Shown piece by piece: positions 18,779 to 27,503 of a stretch of 64,000 nucleotides of DNA (positions are counted from its first letter, which is position 1; each line of letters starts with the position of its first letter). The stretch is from NCBI RefSeq assembly GCF_900155575.1, contig NZ_LT706966.1, positions 1,469,577-1,533,576 of the forward strand, in the 5' to 3' direction. The notes below the pieces were generated by a model. It worked only from the letters and a program-made list of their open reading frames with translations, did no database searches and was not told where the DNA came from. The stretch is from Actinotignum timonense (GTDB taxonomy: Bacteria; Actinomycetota; Actinomycetes; Actinomycetales; Actinomycetaceae). The translations under genes were made by a program, and so were the position numbers.

Positions 18779-19810
18779 ATGGGACTGATCGTTGGAGCTT
18801 TACTCACCACCGGGATTCTCACGGTTATCCGCGCTCTGTGCGGTTCGGCGGTGGTGGGCGGTTCGGATCGCCCGCGCTACGCTGGCGATTCGCGCTGGTC
18901 GGGACTGCCGGGGCGCCTCGGATCGGCTCGCGTCGCGATTTCCTGGCGCCGGCTCGGGATAAGTATCTGCTGCGGCCTCGGCCTGGCCTTAGCTGCCGTG
19001 CTCGGCACCGGGCATCCTTTCCTCGTCGCCGCCGGGGGAGTAATAGGGCTCTGGCTGCCGGTCTGGCATGCCCGTCACGCAGGTCGGAAAGCGAGGGATA
19101 TACAGCGCCTCGCCTGGCCCGACCGCATCGATAAGCTGCTGTCCTCCCTCCGGGCCGGGCGCACTATCCCCGAAGCTCTTCTCTATCTCGCCACCCGGCC
19201 AGATGCCCCTCCTGCGCTGCGCTCCTTCGCCACCCACCTGGAAACAGCCGGAAGCTTTGACACCTCCCTAACCCGTCTCAAAGATTCCTTCCACGACCCG
19301 GTATCAGACCGGGTCCTCGAAATTCTCCGACTCGCGGTGCGCCACGGCGGCCACGATCTACCCCGCGTCCTGGAATCCCTCGCGGTATCCCTGCGAGCAG
19401 AAAACCGGGCCCGGGGCGAACTCCTCGCCCGGCAATCCTGGACCGTTAACGCGGCACGGGTGGCCGCACTCGCCCCGTGGCTCGTCCTCCTGCTGCTCTC
19501 CACCAGGCCGGGCACGATGGACGCCTTCACCTCGCCAACCGGCACCCTCATCCTGCTGGTTGGCCTGGCCGCCACACTGCTCGCCTACGGACTCATGCTC
19601 CACCTGGGCCGACTCCCCGAAGAACAACGAGTCCTGGCCGGCTCCCCGGGATTTGCGCCGGGATCAGCGCCGGGAGCCTCAGCGGGAGTATCCCCGGGAG
19701 CCTCACCGGAAGCCCCGCCGGGAGCCTCGGCGGCTGCTGTGCCAGGCGCCGCAATGGCCGGCCAGCACTCGCCTCCCCGTCCCAGTCGCGCCCGACGCGC
19801 CGCCGTATAG
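18779..19810 (+). CDS. tadB: TadB-like pilus-assembly membrane protein
   Basis: 343 residues. Membrane segments lie near the N-terminus, around 60-95 and around 230-280, with a T2SF (GspF) cytoplasmic domain between (LLSSLRAGRTIPEALLYLA). TadB and TadC form the inner-membrane platform of the Tad pilus. The C-terminal about 45 residues are a Pro/Gly/Ala repeat (PGSAPGASAGVSPGAS), unusual for the family and probably disordered. It follows tadA by two bases. Confidence 0.88.
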   Translation: MGLIVGALLTTGILTVIRALCGSAVVGGSDRPRYAGDSRWSGLPGRLGSARVAISWRRLGISICCGLGLALAAVLGTGHPFLVAAGGVIGLWLPVWHARHAGRKARDIQRLAWPDRIDKLLSSLRAGRTIPEALLYLATRPDAPPALRSFATHLETAGSFDTSLTRLKDSFHDPVSDRVLEILRLAVRHGGHDLPRVLESLAVSLRAENRARGELLARQSWTVNAARVAALAPWLVLLLLSTRPGTMDAFTSPTGTLILLVGLAATLLAYGLMLHLGRLPEEQRVLAGSPGFAPGSAPGASAGVSPGASPEAPPGASAAAVPGAAMAGQHSPPRPSRARRAAV

Positions 19811-19825
19811 GAAGGGACCGCTCCT

Positions 19826-20731
19826 ATGCTTCTTCCCCTTCCCATGCTCGTTCCCGCACCCCTCCCCGCACTGACCGGGAGTCTCTGCGCGGCGGGCCTC
19901 GTGCTCCTCGGCTGGTGGTGGCTCTGGCCGGGCCCCGCACTGGTCTCACGCATCGCGCCCTACCTGGGCGGTGCCCGCCCGCGCCTGCCCCATCGCATCA
20001 TCCGGATGGTGCTGCGCGGCGCGGAAAAATTCGGTTCCACTCATGCATCGGTCACGGGCCGTCTCCACCGTTTAGGGGAGGGCGACGTCGCAGACTTCCG
20101 CTTTGCCCAATTACGCGCGGGAGTACTCGCCGGAGCAGCCGGTATCGCGCTCGGGCTAGCCTGCCTGGCCCGCGGATTACCCGCGGCGCTCGCGGCCGCC
20201 TGCCCCGTGCTCTTCCTCATTGGTGCCATCCTCGCCGTGGACTCTCAGCTCACCGCACGCCTGCGCCGCCGCGACAGCGCTATCACCGCCGAACTTCCTG
20301 ATATCGCCCACCTCCTGAGCATCGCGGTGGGGGCGGGCACCAGCATCGTGGGAGCTATCGAATACGTTGCGAGCTTTGCCGGCGGAGCCCTGGGAAAAGA
20401 ACTGAGGCGAACCCTCGGAGATGTCTATGCCGGTGACCCGCTCACCACGGCCCTGCGCCGCCTCAACGAACGGGTACACAACCCGGCCTTGCAAAGCCTA
20501 TGCGAAGCCTTACTTGCTGCTCTCGCCCACGGTTCCCCACTCGCAGACACCTTGCGGGTACAGGCCGAAGAAGCACGAGATTACGCGCGCCGCCAACTCC
20601 TTGAACGCGGAGGACGCCGCGAAATCCTCATGATGATTCCCGTTGTTTTCCTCATTTTGCCCTTCATCGTGGTCATCGCCCTCTACCCGGGCCTGGCCCG
20701 ACTCACCTTCCTTCCTCTCACCTCCCCATAA
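19826..20731 (+). CDS. tadC: TadC-like pilus-assembly membrane protein
   Basis: 301 residues with a T2SF domain (ELPDIAHLLSIAVGAGTSIVGAIEYV) and membrane segments near the N-terminus, at about 88-132 and at the C-terminus (REILMMIPVVFLILPFIVVIALYPGL). It pairs with TadB as the membrane platform for pilin polymerisation. The gene follows tadB after 15 bases, with a GGAAGGGA ribosome-site-like sequence. Confidence 0.88.
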   Translation: MLLPLPMLVPAPLPALTGSLCAAGLVLLGWWWLWPGPALVSRIAPYLGGARPRLPHRIIRMVLRGAEKFGSTHASVTGRLHRLGEGDVADFRFAQLRAGVLAGAAGIALGLACLARGLPAALAAACPVLFLIGAILAVDSQLTARLRRRDSAITAELPDIAHLLSIAVGAGTSIVGAIEYVASFAGGALGKELRRTLGDVYAGDPLTTALRRLNERVHNPALQSLCEALLAALAHGSPLADTLRVQAEEARDYARRQLLERGGRREILMMIPVVFLILPFIVVIALYPGLARLTFLPLTSP

Positions 20732-20772
20732 ACCACCGCCACAACCAACCTATCTAGCGAAAGGAACTACTT

Positions 20773-20985
20773 ATGTCAGTGAGTACGCACGGCGCGCTTA
20801 TCCACTCTGATCTACCAGACTCAACGTGGACCGCTCCGGATTCCGGCGAACGCGGAGACGTGCCCGGCTGGGTACTTGTCACCCTCATGACCGTCGGCCT
20901 GGTGCTCGCCATCTGGGCAGTAGCCGGCCCGGCTCTCACGAATCTCTTCTCCACCGCCATCGAACGCATCTCGAGTTTTTCATGA
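20773..20985 (+). CDS. Small Flp-pilin-like membrane protein (GDVPGW type)
   Basis: 70 residues. A hydrophilic N-terminal third ends in RGDVPGW and is followed by one membrane helix (VLVTLMTVGLVLAIWAVA) and a short tail. Position in the locus and layout suggest the pilin subunit, but the classical Flp cleavage motif (G followed by a Glu at +5 and Tyr) is absent. I recall similar GDVPGWVLVTLMT proteins at this position in other actinobacterial Tad loci. AAAGGA precedes the ATG. The stop overlaps the next start (ATGA). Confidence 0.75.
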   Translation: MSVSTHGALIHSDLPDSTWTAPDSGERGDVPGWVLVTLMTVGLVLAIWAVAGPALTNLFSTAIERISSFS

Positions 20986-21416
20986 GAAAGACACGTGATC
21001 CCTGTGCTCCCACTTCCGAACGCGGCAGTGCAGTCGTCGATTTTTGCCTGCTCGCCGGGGTGGTGGTACTAGCTGCCCTGGCGCTCGCGGTTCTCGGATC
21101 CCGCGTCTTTGCAATCGAACAGATACGTGATTGCGCAGTACGGGCCGCTCGCGCGGGAGCGGTACGCCAGCTCAGCCTGCCCGAGATAGCCGCGCAGGCC
21201 ACCGCGGACATCACCGCGCGGGTCCCCGCCTGCCAGTGCGCAGCCAGCGCGAGCACGATCCGCATCGGGGAAGAGGACTTCCTACGAGTCGAGATCACCG
21301 GAACATATTCCTCCCTCCTGGGAACACACCCGGTCAAGCTGCGATCCCACGCACACGTCCTCACCGCTCGCGGGGCGCACACCCACCCGCCACCCGCGAA
21401 AGGAGCACGGTTATGA
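20982..21416 (+). CDS. TadE-like pseudopilin
   Basis: 144 residues. A basic N-terminus with ERGSAVVDFCLLAG is followed by a single membrane helix and an extracytoplasmic domain with a CQCA pair. This is the TadE-like pattern (Glu at the start of the hydrophobic stretch). TadE/TadF minor pilins prime or anchor the Flp fibre. The ATG at 20982 overlaps the preceding stop codon. The frame can be read from 20826, but that would lie inside the pilin-like gene. Confidence 0.75.
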   Translation: MRKTRDPCAPTSERGSAVVDFCLLAGVVVLAALALAVLGSRVFAIEQIRDCAVRAARAGAVRQLSLPEIAAQATADITARVPACQCAASASTIRIGEEDFLRVEITGTYSSLLGTHPVKLRSHAHVLTARGAHTHPPPAKGARL

Positions 21417-21853
21417 AAAACCAGGTGAACCACCGAAGCATCCGCGAAAAGGGAAACGGCACTCTGGAAGCCCTCGCTATCCTCGTCATGCTTGTTCTCC
21501 CGCTCCTCATGTTTACCGTGGAAAGCACCGGGATTACCCGCGCCCGGGCGGTCGCCGCGCAGGCAGCTCAGGAAGCAGCCCGCAGTTTCGCAACCGCGGA
21601 CAACACAGCCAGCGGAACAGCGCGAGCACGGGCGGTTGTCCACGCCGCGGTAAGCGATGCTGCGGTTAGCGGCGCCGCCCTAAGCGGTGCGCCCCCGCGG
21701 ATCTCCTGTTCCGCCCACCCGTGCCTAAGCCCGGGAGCACGTATCACCGTCACGGTCGAGGTCTCGGTTCCGCTCGCTTATTTTGGGCGCACTGTTCTTA
21801 TAGAGCAGAGCGCCTCAACAACCGTGGACCGTTTTCGAGAGGCGCGGCCGTGA
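21413..21853 (+). CDS. TadE-family minor pilin-like protein
   Basis: 146 residues. After KGNGTLEALAILVMLVLPLLMFTVEST, which combines a TadE-like Glu with one membrane helix, comes an Ala-rich extracytoplasmic domain that carries CSAHPC. Small-residue repeats such as AAVSDAAVSGAALSG suggest an elongated or flexible part. AAAGGAG lies before the ATG, which overlaps the previous stop. The 3' end of this gene is part of a 36-bp tandem duplication that spans the start of the next gene. Confidence 0.72.
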   Translation: MKNQVNHRSIREKGNGTLEALAILVMLVLPLLMFTVESTGITRARAVAAQAAQEAARSFATADNTASGTARARAVVHAAVSDAAVSGAALSGAPPRISCSAHPCLSPGARITVTVEVSVPLAYFGRTVLIEQSASTTVDRFREARP

Positions 21854-21888
21854 ACAAGCGTGGATCGTTTCCGAGAGGCGCGGCCGTG
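21817..21888 (+). repeat. 36-bp tandem duplication carrying a translation start
   Basis: 21817-21852 and 21853-21888 match at 33 of 36 positions, both ending GAGAGGCGCGGCCGTG. Each copy ends with an in-frame GTG, so the start of the following gene is duplicated together with the end of the preceding gene. Confidence 0.85.
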
Positions 21889-22317
21889 CACACCCTGGTG
21901 AAATCTCCGGCACTGCGGGCACGAGCAGCACCCCGGGAACGCGGCAATATCCTCATCCTGGGCCTGGGAACCTGGGCGCTCAGTGCCGTGCTGTGCTTAG
22001 GCTTCGTCTACCTCGCCACCGTCCTCACCGCCCGGCACACACTCCAGGGGCAAGCCGATTCCGCCGCGCTCGCGATCAGCCAAGAGATCACCCGCGAATG
22101 TTATTTCAGCAGCGCCACCCTGAGCGATTGCCATCCCAGCCCGGCCACCGTGCGCCAGCTCGCCGCTGCAACATGTCCCGCGGAGCGCGTGCTGCCAGAT
22201 ACCGGCGCGGATAGCGCCGGCGTCGTCGTCGCCCTGGAAAAAACGGTGCGGCTTCCGGTACTGGACCTTCCCGTGCCGATACGTGCGCAGGCCCGGGCGC
22301 GCCTTGACCTGAGGTAG
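21850..22317 (+). CDS. TadG/Rv3654c-like Tad-locus membrane protein
   Basis: 155 residues from the first GTG (21850) or 143 from the second (21886). A basic N-terminus with RERGNILILGLGTWALSAVLCLGFVYLATVL gives one membrane helix, followed by QADSAALAISQEITRECY and an extracytoplasmic tail with three Cys. The pattern (helix, then a D/SAALA segment) resembles TadG-type helicase/secretion neighbourhood proteins (Rv3654c-like) of actinobacterial Tad loci. The GTG at 21850 overlaps the previous stop (GTGA). prfB begins 9 bases after it. Confidence 0.68.
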   Translation: MNKRGSFPRGAAVHTLVKSPALRARAAPRERGNILILGLGTWALSAVLCLGFVYLATVLTARHTLQGQADSAALAISQEITRECYFSSATLSDCHPSPATVRQLAAATCPAERVLPDTGADSAGVVVALEKTVRLPVLDLPVPIRAQARARLDLR

Positions 22318-22326
22318 CCTTATGCC
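22315..22326 (+). promoter_or_regulatory. Leaderless -10 element (prfB)
   Basis: TAGCCT lies 6 bases before the GTG of prfB and overlaps the stop codon of the last Tad gene. It could give prfB its own leaderless transcript independent of the Tad operon. Confidence 0.5.
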
Positions 22327-23526
22327 GTGAGTGATTTTTCCGAACGTCTTGACCATCTGCGCAGTGTTTTTCACCAAATCGAAGCGGTGACCGATGTGGA
22401 GGGCCTCACCGCGCGTATCGCCGCGCTGACGGAAGAATCCTCCGCGCCCGGGCTCTGGGATGATACTGCCCGCGCCCAAGAGGTCACCTCGAAACTCTCC
22501 CATGCCCAAAGCGAACTGGAGAAACTCGAGAAAATGCGCGTCCGTATTGACGATGCTGGTGCGCTCCTTGAGATCGCGCAGGAAGAAGAACTTTCGGATC
22601 CGGCTTCGGCTCGGGAACTCTACGAAGCGCTCGGCGAAGAGATGACGAGCACCGAAAAAGCGCTGGAAGAACTCCAGATCCGCACCCTGCTCTCCGGCAA
22701 ATACGATGAGCGCGATGCGGTGGTGACGATTCGGTCCGGGGCCGGGGGAGTGGACGCGGCCGATTTCGCGCAGATGCTTCAGCGCATGTACCTGCGCTGG
22801 GCTGAACGCAGCGGCTACGCCACCAAGGTGCTCGATACCTCCTACGCGGAAGAAGCCGGGCTGAAATCAACCACCTTTGAGGTGAGTGCTCCCTACGCTT
22901 ATGGCACGCTCTCGGTGGAAGCCGGGACCCACCGGCTGGTGCGCATCTCGCCTTTCGATAACCAGGGGCGGCGCCAGACCTCCTTCGCCGCCGTCGAAGT
23001 TATTCCGCTGATCGAACAAACCGACCATATCGATATCCCCGATACCGATATTCGCATCGATGTGTTCCGTTCCTCCGGGCCGGGCGGGCAGTCCGTGAAT
23101 ACCACCGATTCCGCGGTGCGCATCACCCACCTTCCCACCGGGATCGTGGTCTCCATGCAGGATGAGAAATCGCAGATCCAAAACCGCGCCGCCGCGATGC
23201 GGGTCCTACAATCGCGCCTGCTCCTCCTCAAACAGGAAGAGGAAGCGCGCGAAAAGAAAGAATTGCGCGGAGATATCAAAGCCTCGTGGGGCGACCAGAT
23301 GCGTTCCTATGTGCTTCAGCCCTACCAGATGGTCAAGGATCTGCGCACCGGGTACGAATCGGGGAATACCGACGCGATTTTCGACGGCGATATTGACGGT
23401 TTCATCGATGCCGGTATCCGCTGGCGCGCCACCGGCGAAAAAGCCGGAGAAAAAGCCGGCGAAAAGAGCAGCGACAAAACCGGCAGCAAGACCAGCGACA
23501 AGGCAGGCGAAAAAACCGGTGACTAA
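22327..23526 (+). CDS. prfB: Peptide chain release factor 2
   Basis: Release factor for UAA and UGA stop codons. 399 residues. The stop-reading tripeptide SPF is at 208-210 and the peptidyl-hydrolysis motif GGQ is at 253-255. The frame is continuous from the GTG, so the autoregulatory frameshift of many prfB genes is absent. The usual family length is near 365-375; here the last about 32 residues (from [17 protein letters not shown]) form a Lys/Glu/Gly/Ser repeat tail. GTG start with a leaderless-type -10 element. It precedes ftsE, a common actinobacterial order. Confidence 0.96.
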   Translation: MSDFSERLDHLRSVFHQIEAVTDVEGLTARIAALTEESSAPGLWDDTARAQEVTSKLSHAQSELEKLEKMRVRIDDAGALLEIAQEEELSDPASARELYEALGEEMTSTEKALEELQIRTLLSGKYDERDAVVTIRSGAGGVDAADFAQMLQRMYLRWAERSGYATKVLDTSYAEEAGLKSTTFEVSAPYAYGTLSVEAGTHRLVRISPFDNQGRRQTSFAAVEVIPLIEQTDHIDIPDTDIRIDVFRSSGPGGQSVNTTDSAVRITHLPTGIVVSMQDEKSQIQNRAAAMRVLQSRLLLLKQEEEAREKKELRGDIKASWGDQMRSYVLQPYQMVKDLRTGYESGNTDAIFDGDIDGFIDAGIRWRATGEKAGEKAGEKSSDKTGSKTSDKAGEKTGD

Positions 23527-23643
23527 GTGGGGAAAGCGGGGGAGGAAACGCATGAATTTCCCCGGGTACGCGGCGCGTCCCGCGCGATTTTACGGCCTGT
23601 TCCGTAGGGTAAAGCACGATAGTAGTAATCTAAGGGCAAGTTT

Positions 23644-24336
23644 ATGATCACATTTACCAAGGTGACGAAGCTCTACCAGAAGGGCGCGAAACCCGCGCTG
23701 GACTCGGTGAGCGCGGATATTGACCGCGGCGAATTCGTTTTCCTCGTGGGCCCCTCCGGTTCGGGAAAATCAACGATGCTTTCGCTCATCAACGTTGCCG
23801 AACGGCCAACATCCGGAAAAATCGAGGTGCTCGGCAAGGATCTCGCCACTGTTTCCCAGCGGCGCGTCCCCTTCCTGCGGCGCCGCATCGGCACGGTGTT
23901 CCAAGATTTCCGGCTCCTTCCCGATAAGAACGTGCACGATAACGTGGCGCTCGCGCTCCAGGTCATCGGCGCGCCCCGCCACCGCATCCGCACCGAAGTG
24001 CCGGAAGTGCTGGAAATGGTGGGCCTGGACGGCAAGGAACGCCGCCGCATGAACGAGCTTTCGGGCGGGGAGCAGCAGCGCGTGGCCATCGCCCGCGCCA
24101 TGGTCAATCGCCCCGAAATCCTTCTCGCCGACGAACCGACCGGCAACCTGGACCAAAACACCGGGCTGTCGATTATGCGCCTCCTGGATCGCATCAACCG
24201 CTCGGGAACCACGGTGGTTATGGCCACCCATGATGCCACCGTGGTCAACCAGATGCGTAAACGCGTTATTGAGCTGGCCAACGGCGTGATCGTCCGCGAT
24301 CAGGATCGCGGCCAGTACGGAGGAGGGCAACACTAA
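23644..24336 (+). CDS. ftsE: Cell-division ABC ATPase FtsE
   Basis: 230 residues, the ATPase that with FtsX controls peptidoglycan hydrolases at the septum. Walker [10 protein letters not shown] (about 37-45), Q-loop [17 protein letters not shown], signature LSGGEQQR, Walker [13 protein letters not shown] and the switch MATHD are all present. The stop codon overlaps the ftsX ATG (TAATG). The C-terminus ends in a basic, Gln/Gly-rich tail. Confidence 0.96.
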   Translation: MITFTKVTKLYQKGAKPALDSVSADIDRGEFVFLVGPSGSGKSTMLSLINVAERPTSGKIEVLGKDLATVSQRRVPFLRRRIGTVFQDFRLLPDKNVHDNVALALQVIGAPRHRIRTEVPEVLEMVGLDGKERRRMNELSGGEQQRVAIARAMVNRPEILLADEPTGNLDQNTGLSIMRLLDRINRSGTTVVMATHDATVVNQMRKRVIELANGVIVRDQDRGQYGGGQH

Positions 24337-25250
24337 TGCGCAGTCGTTTCGTCCTGTCCCAAACATTCAAGGGACTTATCAATAACAAGGCGATGGCTGC
24401 CTCGGTTTCCCTCGTCACTTTCGTTTCCCTGCTTTTCGTGGGCGCGGCCGCGCTGCTCCAAACCCAGATCAGCCACCTGCGTGCCGATTGGTACAGCCAG
24501 GTGGAAGTCTCGGTGTTTATGTGCGCGGCGAATGACGCCACCGAACCCTGCGCCGGTAACGAAGCCACCGACGAGCAAATCAAGGCCATCGATACCGCCC
24601 TGACCACCGAACCGCTCGCCTCCCAAGTGGAGCGCTACGAATTCGAAACCAAAGAAGAAGCCTTCGCGAACTACCGCGAACAAATGGGCGATTCGGTGTG
24701 GCGTGACACGGTGACCGCCGACCAGATGCAGGTTTCCTTCCGCGTCAAATTGCACGACCCGGAAAAGTACCAGGTGCTCGTGGAAGACCTCGGCAACCGC
24801 CCCGGGGTGCAGAGCGTGTACGACCAGCGCGAACAAATCGAGCCGGTTTTCGCCACCCTCAACCGCTTCACCGCGATTGCCGGCGGACTGGCCGCGGTCA
24901 TGATCCTCACGGCGCTCCTCCTCATCCCCACCACGATCCGCCTCTCGGCAATGTCGCGGCGTAACGAAACGGGGATTATGCGCTACGTGGGCGCCTCGAA
25001 TTTCTTCATCGAGTTGCCCTTTATTCTCGAGGGAATTATCGCCTCGCTCGTCGGCGCGATTTTCGCGGTCGGCGGGCTGTGGCTGGCAGCGAAATTCCTG
25101 CTCGAGGACTGGATTTCCCAATCTCTGCCGTGGATTCGCGTGATCGGCGTGAGCGAAGCCCTCCAGGTAGCACCCTGGCTGCTCATCGGCTCGGTGGTGG
25201 TGTCCGGCCTGGCATCCTGGATCGCTTTGCGCAGGTACGCACGCGTGTAG
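24336..25250 (+). CDS. ftsX: Cell-division membrane protein FtsX
   Basis: 304 residues. A short cytoplasmic N-terminus and first membrane helix (about 20-42) are followed by an extracytoplasmic domain (about 45-180, with CAANDATEPC suggesting a disulfide) and three more helices at about 185-205, 228-260 and 278-298. This is the FtsX layout. The external domain of FtsX contacts and activates a peptidoglycan hydrolase, plausibly the M23 protein encoded just downstream. Coupled to ftsE by TAATG. Confidence 0.95.
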   Translation: MRSRFVLSQTFKGLINNKAMAASVSLVTFVSLLFVGAAALLQTQISHLRADWYSQVEVSVFMCAANDATEPCAGNEATDEQIKAIDTALTTEPLASQVERYEFETKEEAFANYREQMGDSVWRDTVTADQMQVSFRVKLHDPEKYQVLVEDLGNRPGVQSVYDQREQIEPVFATLNRFTAIAGGLAAVMILTALLLIPTTIRLSAMSRRNETGIMRYVGASNFFIELPFILEGIIASLVGAIFAVGGLWLAAKFLLEDWISQSLPWIRVIGVSEALQVAPWLLIGSVVVSGLASWIALRRYARV

Positions 25251-25259
25251 TGAAAGTGG

Positions 25260-25320
25260 GGCGACGGCGCCGCGGCGTCGTCGCCAATCCTGACGGTACG
25301 GCCGCTGGAACAGATATACA
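25260..25320 (+). promoter_or_regulatory. Hairpin and candidate promoter between ftsX and the M23 gene
   Basis: A 10-bp stem with one wobble (25260-25269 with 25276-25285) directly follows ftsX. It is followed by CTGACG at 25290 and GATATA at 25313 (17-base spacing), a plausible promoter for the peptidase gene. This suggests the M23 gene is partly uncoupled from ftsEX. Confidence 0.4.
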
Positions 25321-25336
25321 TAGGAAAGGTGAACCG

Positions 25337-26650
25337 GTGAGAATCGGGAGCAGACGATGGTTGGGAGCGCTGGCTGCGGGGGCGCTGGGCGTTGCCGGGT
25401 TAGCGACGCCGGCGCGTGCCGATGACCGCGACGACCTCGTCCGCCAGCAAGAACAGCAGGAAGCTGAAATTGAGAATCTGCGTTCCTCCCTCGAGGGCGT
25501 GGACGTGGATTTGCAGAACGTCTACCTCAAGCTGCAGGAGACGCAGGCGCAGGTCCCCGGGGCGCAGGCCGCGTTATTGCAGGCGCAGAACGACGCCGCA
25601 GCAGCCCAGCGCGAACAGGAAAAGATCGGTGCGCGCCTGGACGCGGCCGAGGGAGAGCTCGATTCCATCACCACCTCGATTGCCCAGGGGGAGAAGAAAC
25701 TGAGCGAAACGCGCGATAACCTCGGCGAGATTGCGCGTTCCGAATACCGCGGCGATAACCGGGTTTCCACCGTGGAGCTTCTGATCGGTGCGAAGTCGAG
25801 CGCGGATTTCTTCAATGCGCTCTCCGCGAACCAGGCGATTACCCGGGTGCAATCCCAAACTCTCACCGACGTCACCCAAACAACGGCCGCGAACCGGACC
25901 CGCGCCCAGCGGCAAAAGGCCGTGCAAGGGGAGATCTCCCAGCTCAAGAGCCAGGCCGATGCCGCGGTGGCGGAAAAGAAATCGAAAGAAGCGCAGGCCG
26001 CGGCCCGCACCAAGGAGCTCGCGGACCTGGAAGCTTCCGTCACCCAGCAATCTCAGGCTTTGGAGGCCCGGCGCGGGGAATTCCAGAACTCGCTGTCGGC
26101 CATGAACGCGGCCCGCGATGATACCGCCGCGCAGATCGCGCGCATTGATGAAGAAAACCGGCGGCGCGCCGCGGAAGCGGCAGCTCAGGGCGGTGGGGGA
26201 GGTGCCCCGGCGGCGCCCCCGGCAGCTTCGGGCGCGCTCATTCCGCCCGTTCCGGCCCCGCTGTACGTGACTTCGCCCTTCGGGATGCGGGTCTATCCCT
26301 TCGACGGCGGCTGGTGGATGCACGAGGGCGTGGACTTGCGTTCTGCCTGCGGTAATCCGCAATACGCGGCGGCCGCCGGGGTGGTCGCGGCGGTGCGCCC
26401 GGCCTCCGGCAACGGCACGCACGGCAACCAGGTCATTCTCAACCTCGGCTATATCAACGGTTCGTCCTACGTGGTGGTCTACAACCACCTCTCCGGCTTC
26501 AATGTATCCGTGGGGCAGAGCGTGGGCCAGGGCGATGTGATCGGCTGGACCGGCATGACGGGCATGGTCACCGGTTGCCACGTACACTTTGAGGTGTGGC
26601 AGGACGGCGTGGTCATCGACCCGATGTCCCTGCCCGGATTCTACGAATAG
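25337..26650 (+). CDS. Secreted coiled-coil M23 peptidoglycan endopeptidase
   Basis: 437 residues. A signal peptide ends near TPARADDRD (about residue 28). Residues about 30-275 are heptad-like coiled coil (QEAEIENLRSSLEGV onward, EKIGARLDAAEGEL), followed by a Gly/Ala/Pro linker and a LytM/M23 domain at about 300-437. Zinc ligands are visible as HEGVD and HVHFEV, with YNHLSG between. This matches EnvC/RipC-like hydrolases that FtsEX activates. GTG at 25337 is preceded by AAAGGTGA. An upstream extension to 25079 would lie inside ftsX. Confidence 0.9.
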   Translation: MRIGSRRWLGALAAGALGVAGLATPARADDRDDLVRQQEQQEAEIENLRSSLEGVDVDLQNVYLKLQETQAQVPGAQAALLQAQNDAAAAQREQEKIGARLDAAEGELDSITTSIAQGEKKLSETRDNLGEIARSEYRGDNRVSTVELLIGAKSSADFFNALSANQAITRVQSQTLTDVTQTTAANRTRAQRQKAVQGEISQLKSQADAAVAEKKSKEAQAAARTKELADLEASVTQQSQALEARRGEFQNSLSAMNAARDDTAAQIARIDEENRRRAAEAAAQGGGGGAPAAPPAASGALIPPVPAPLYVTSPFGMRVYPFDGGWWMHEGVDLRSACGNPQYAAAAGVVAAVRPASGNGTHGNQVILNLGYINGSSYVVVYNHLSGFNVSVGQSVGQGDVIGWTGMTGMVTGCHVHFEVWQDGVVIDPMSLPGFYE

Positions 26651-26732
26651 CGCGGCGTACCCGTTCGCCTCGCCGCGGCCGAATGGCCCGGCGCCAGGAG
26701 GGGCCTGACGCGAAGTTGACGAAGAGGATGTC

Positions 26733-27488
26733 ATGACACAAGCACACGGCTCAACCGATCCCGCTCCCACCACCGACGCAGCCTCAACCGTACGTGACAC
26801 CGCGCCGGGCGTTTCTAGTACGACGACGCCGCAACGGCCGGGCAGCTTGCCTAGTGCGGAGAAGCCGGCCGGGGAAGCTGCCCAGCCCGGGGCGGCTGGG
26901 GCGGCCGGGACGACTAGTCAGCCCGGTGCCGCTACCCAGCCCGGGGAAACCGAGAAGGTAGTTTCGGCTGGCGCGGGCGCAGGTGCTTCGGCCTCCGCGG
27001 AAGCATCCGTGCCGGCGAAGAAGAAGCAGAAAACTGATGTGAGCGAGTATTCGCGCCGGCAATTAGAGAAGCGTTACGCGCGCGGGCAGCGCAAAGCCAC
27101 CGCCTACGAAGTGCTCACAGGGGTGCTGGGATTGGTGCTTGCCTGGTTTGTGTGGGATCGGGCTGCTATTACCGATTCGCCTTACGCGGTGGGAACGCTG
27201 CTTTTCGCGGTCGGTTTCGCGGCGCTCATTGTGCTGGCGATGGTACGCCGCATGATTAATACGATTGCCACGCGGCGGGGAATCGCGGTAGCCGGGGTAG
27301 CTACCGGCGTGACTACTTTTGTTATTGGATTGATTATCACCTTGACGGTGAATACCGATGCGGCAGCTGCGCCGTCGTTCTTCACCGATCATTTGCTGGA
27401 CGTGAGCGCGCCGGCGGTGGTGCTGCTGGCAGGAACCCTGATTTTTGTATGGTTCCTCATCACTGACCAGCGCGAACTCAAGGATTAG
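26733..27488 (+). CDS. Hypothetical membrane protein with long low-complexity N-terminus
   Basis: 251 residues. The first about 95 residues are Pro/Ala/Gly/Thr-rich and probably disordered, then a basic stretch (KKKQKT and RRQLEKRYARGQRK) and four hydrophobic segments in the last about 130 residues. It ends LITDQRELKD. I do not recognise a family. It sits between the M23 peptidase and smpB on the same strand, 15 bases before smpB, so it may be co-transcribed with smpB. GAGGATG precedes the ATG. Confidence 0.7.
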   Translation: MTQAHGSTDPAPTTDAASTVRDTAPGVSSTTTPQRPGSLPSAEKPAGEAAQPGAAGAAGTTSQPGAATQPGETEKVVSAGAGAGASASAEASVPAKKKQKTDVSEYSRRQLEKRYARGQRKATAYEVLTGVLGLVLAWFVWDRAAITDSPYAVGTLLFAVGFAALIVLAMVRRMINTIATRRGIAVAGVATGVTTFVIGLIITLTVNTDAAAAPSFFTDHLLDVSAPAVVLLAGTLIFVWFLITDQRELKD

Positions 27489-27503
27489 AACGGAGAAGCC
27501 CGC

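Noticed and set aside
22327..22410. Programmed frameshift in prfB
   Set aside because: The frame is continuous from the GTG and no in-frame TGA with a slippery site is present.
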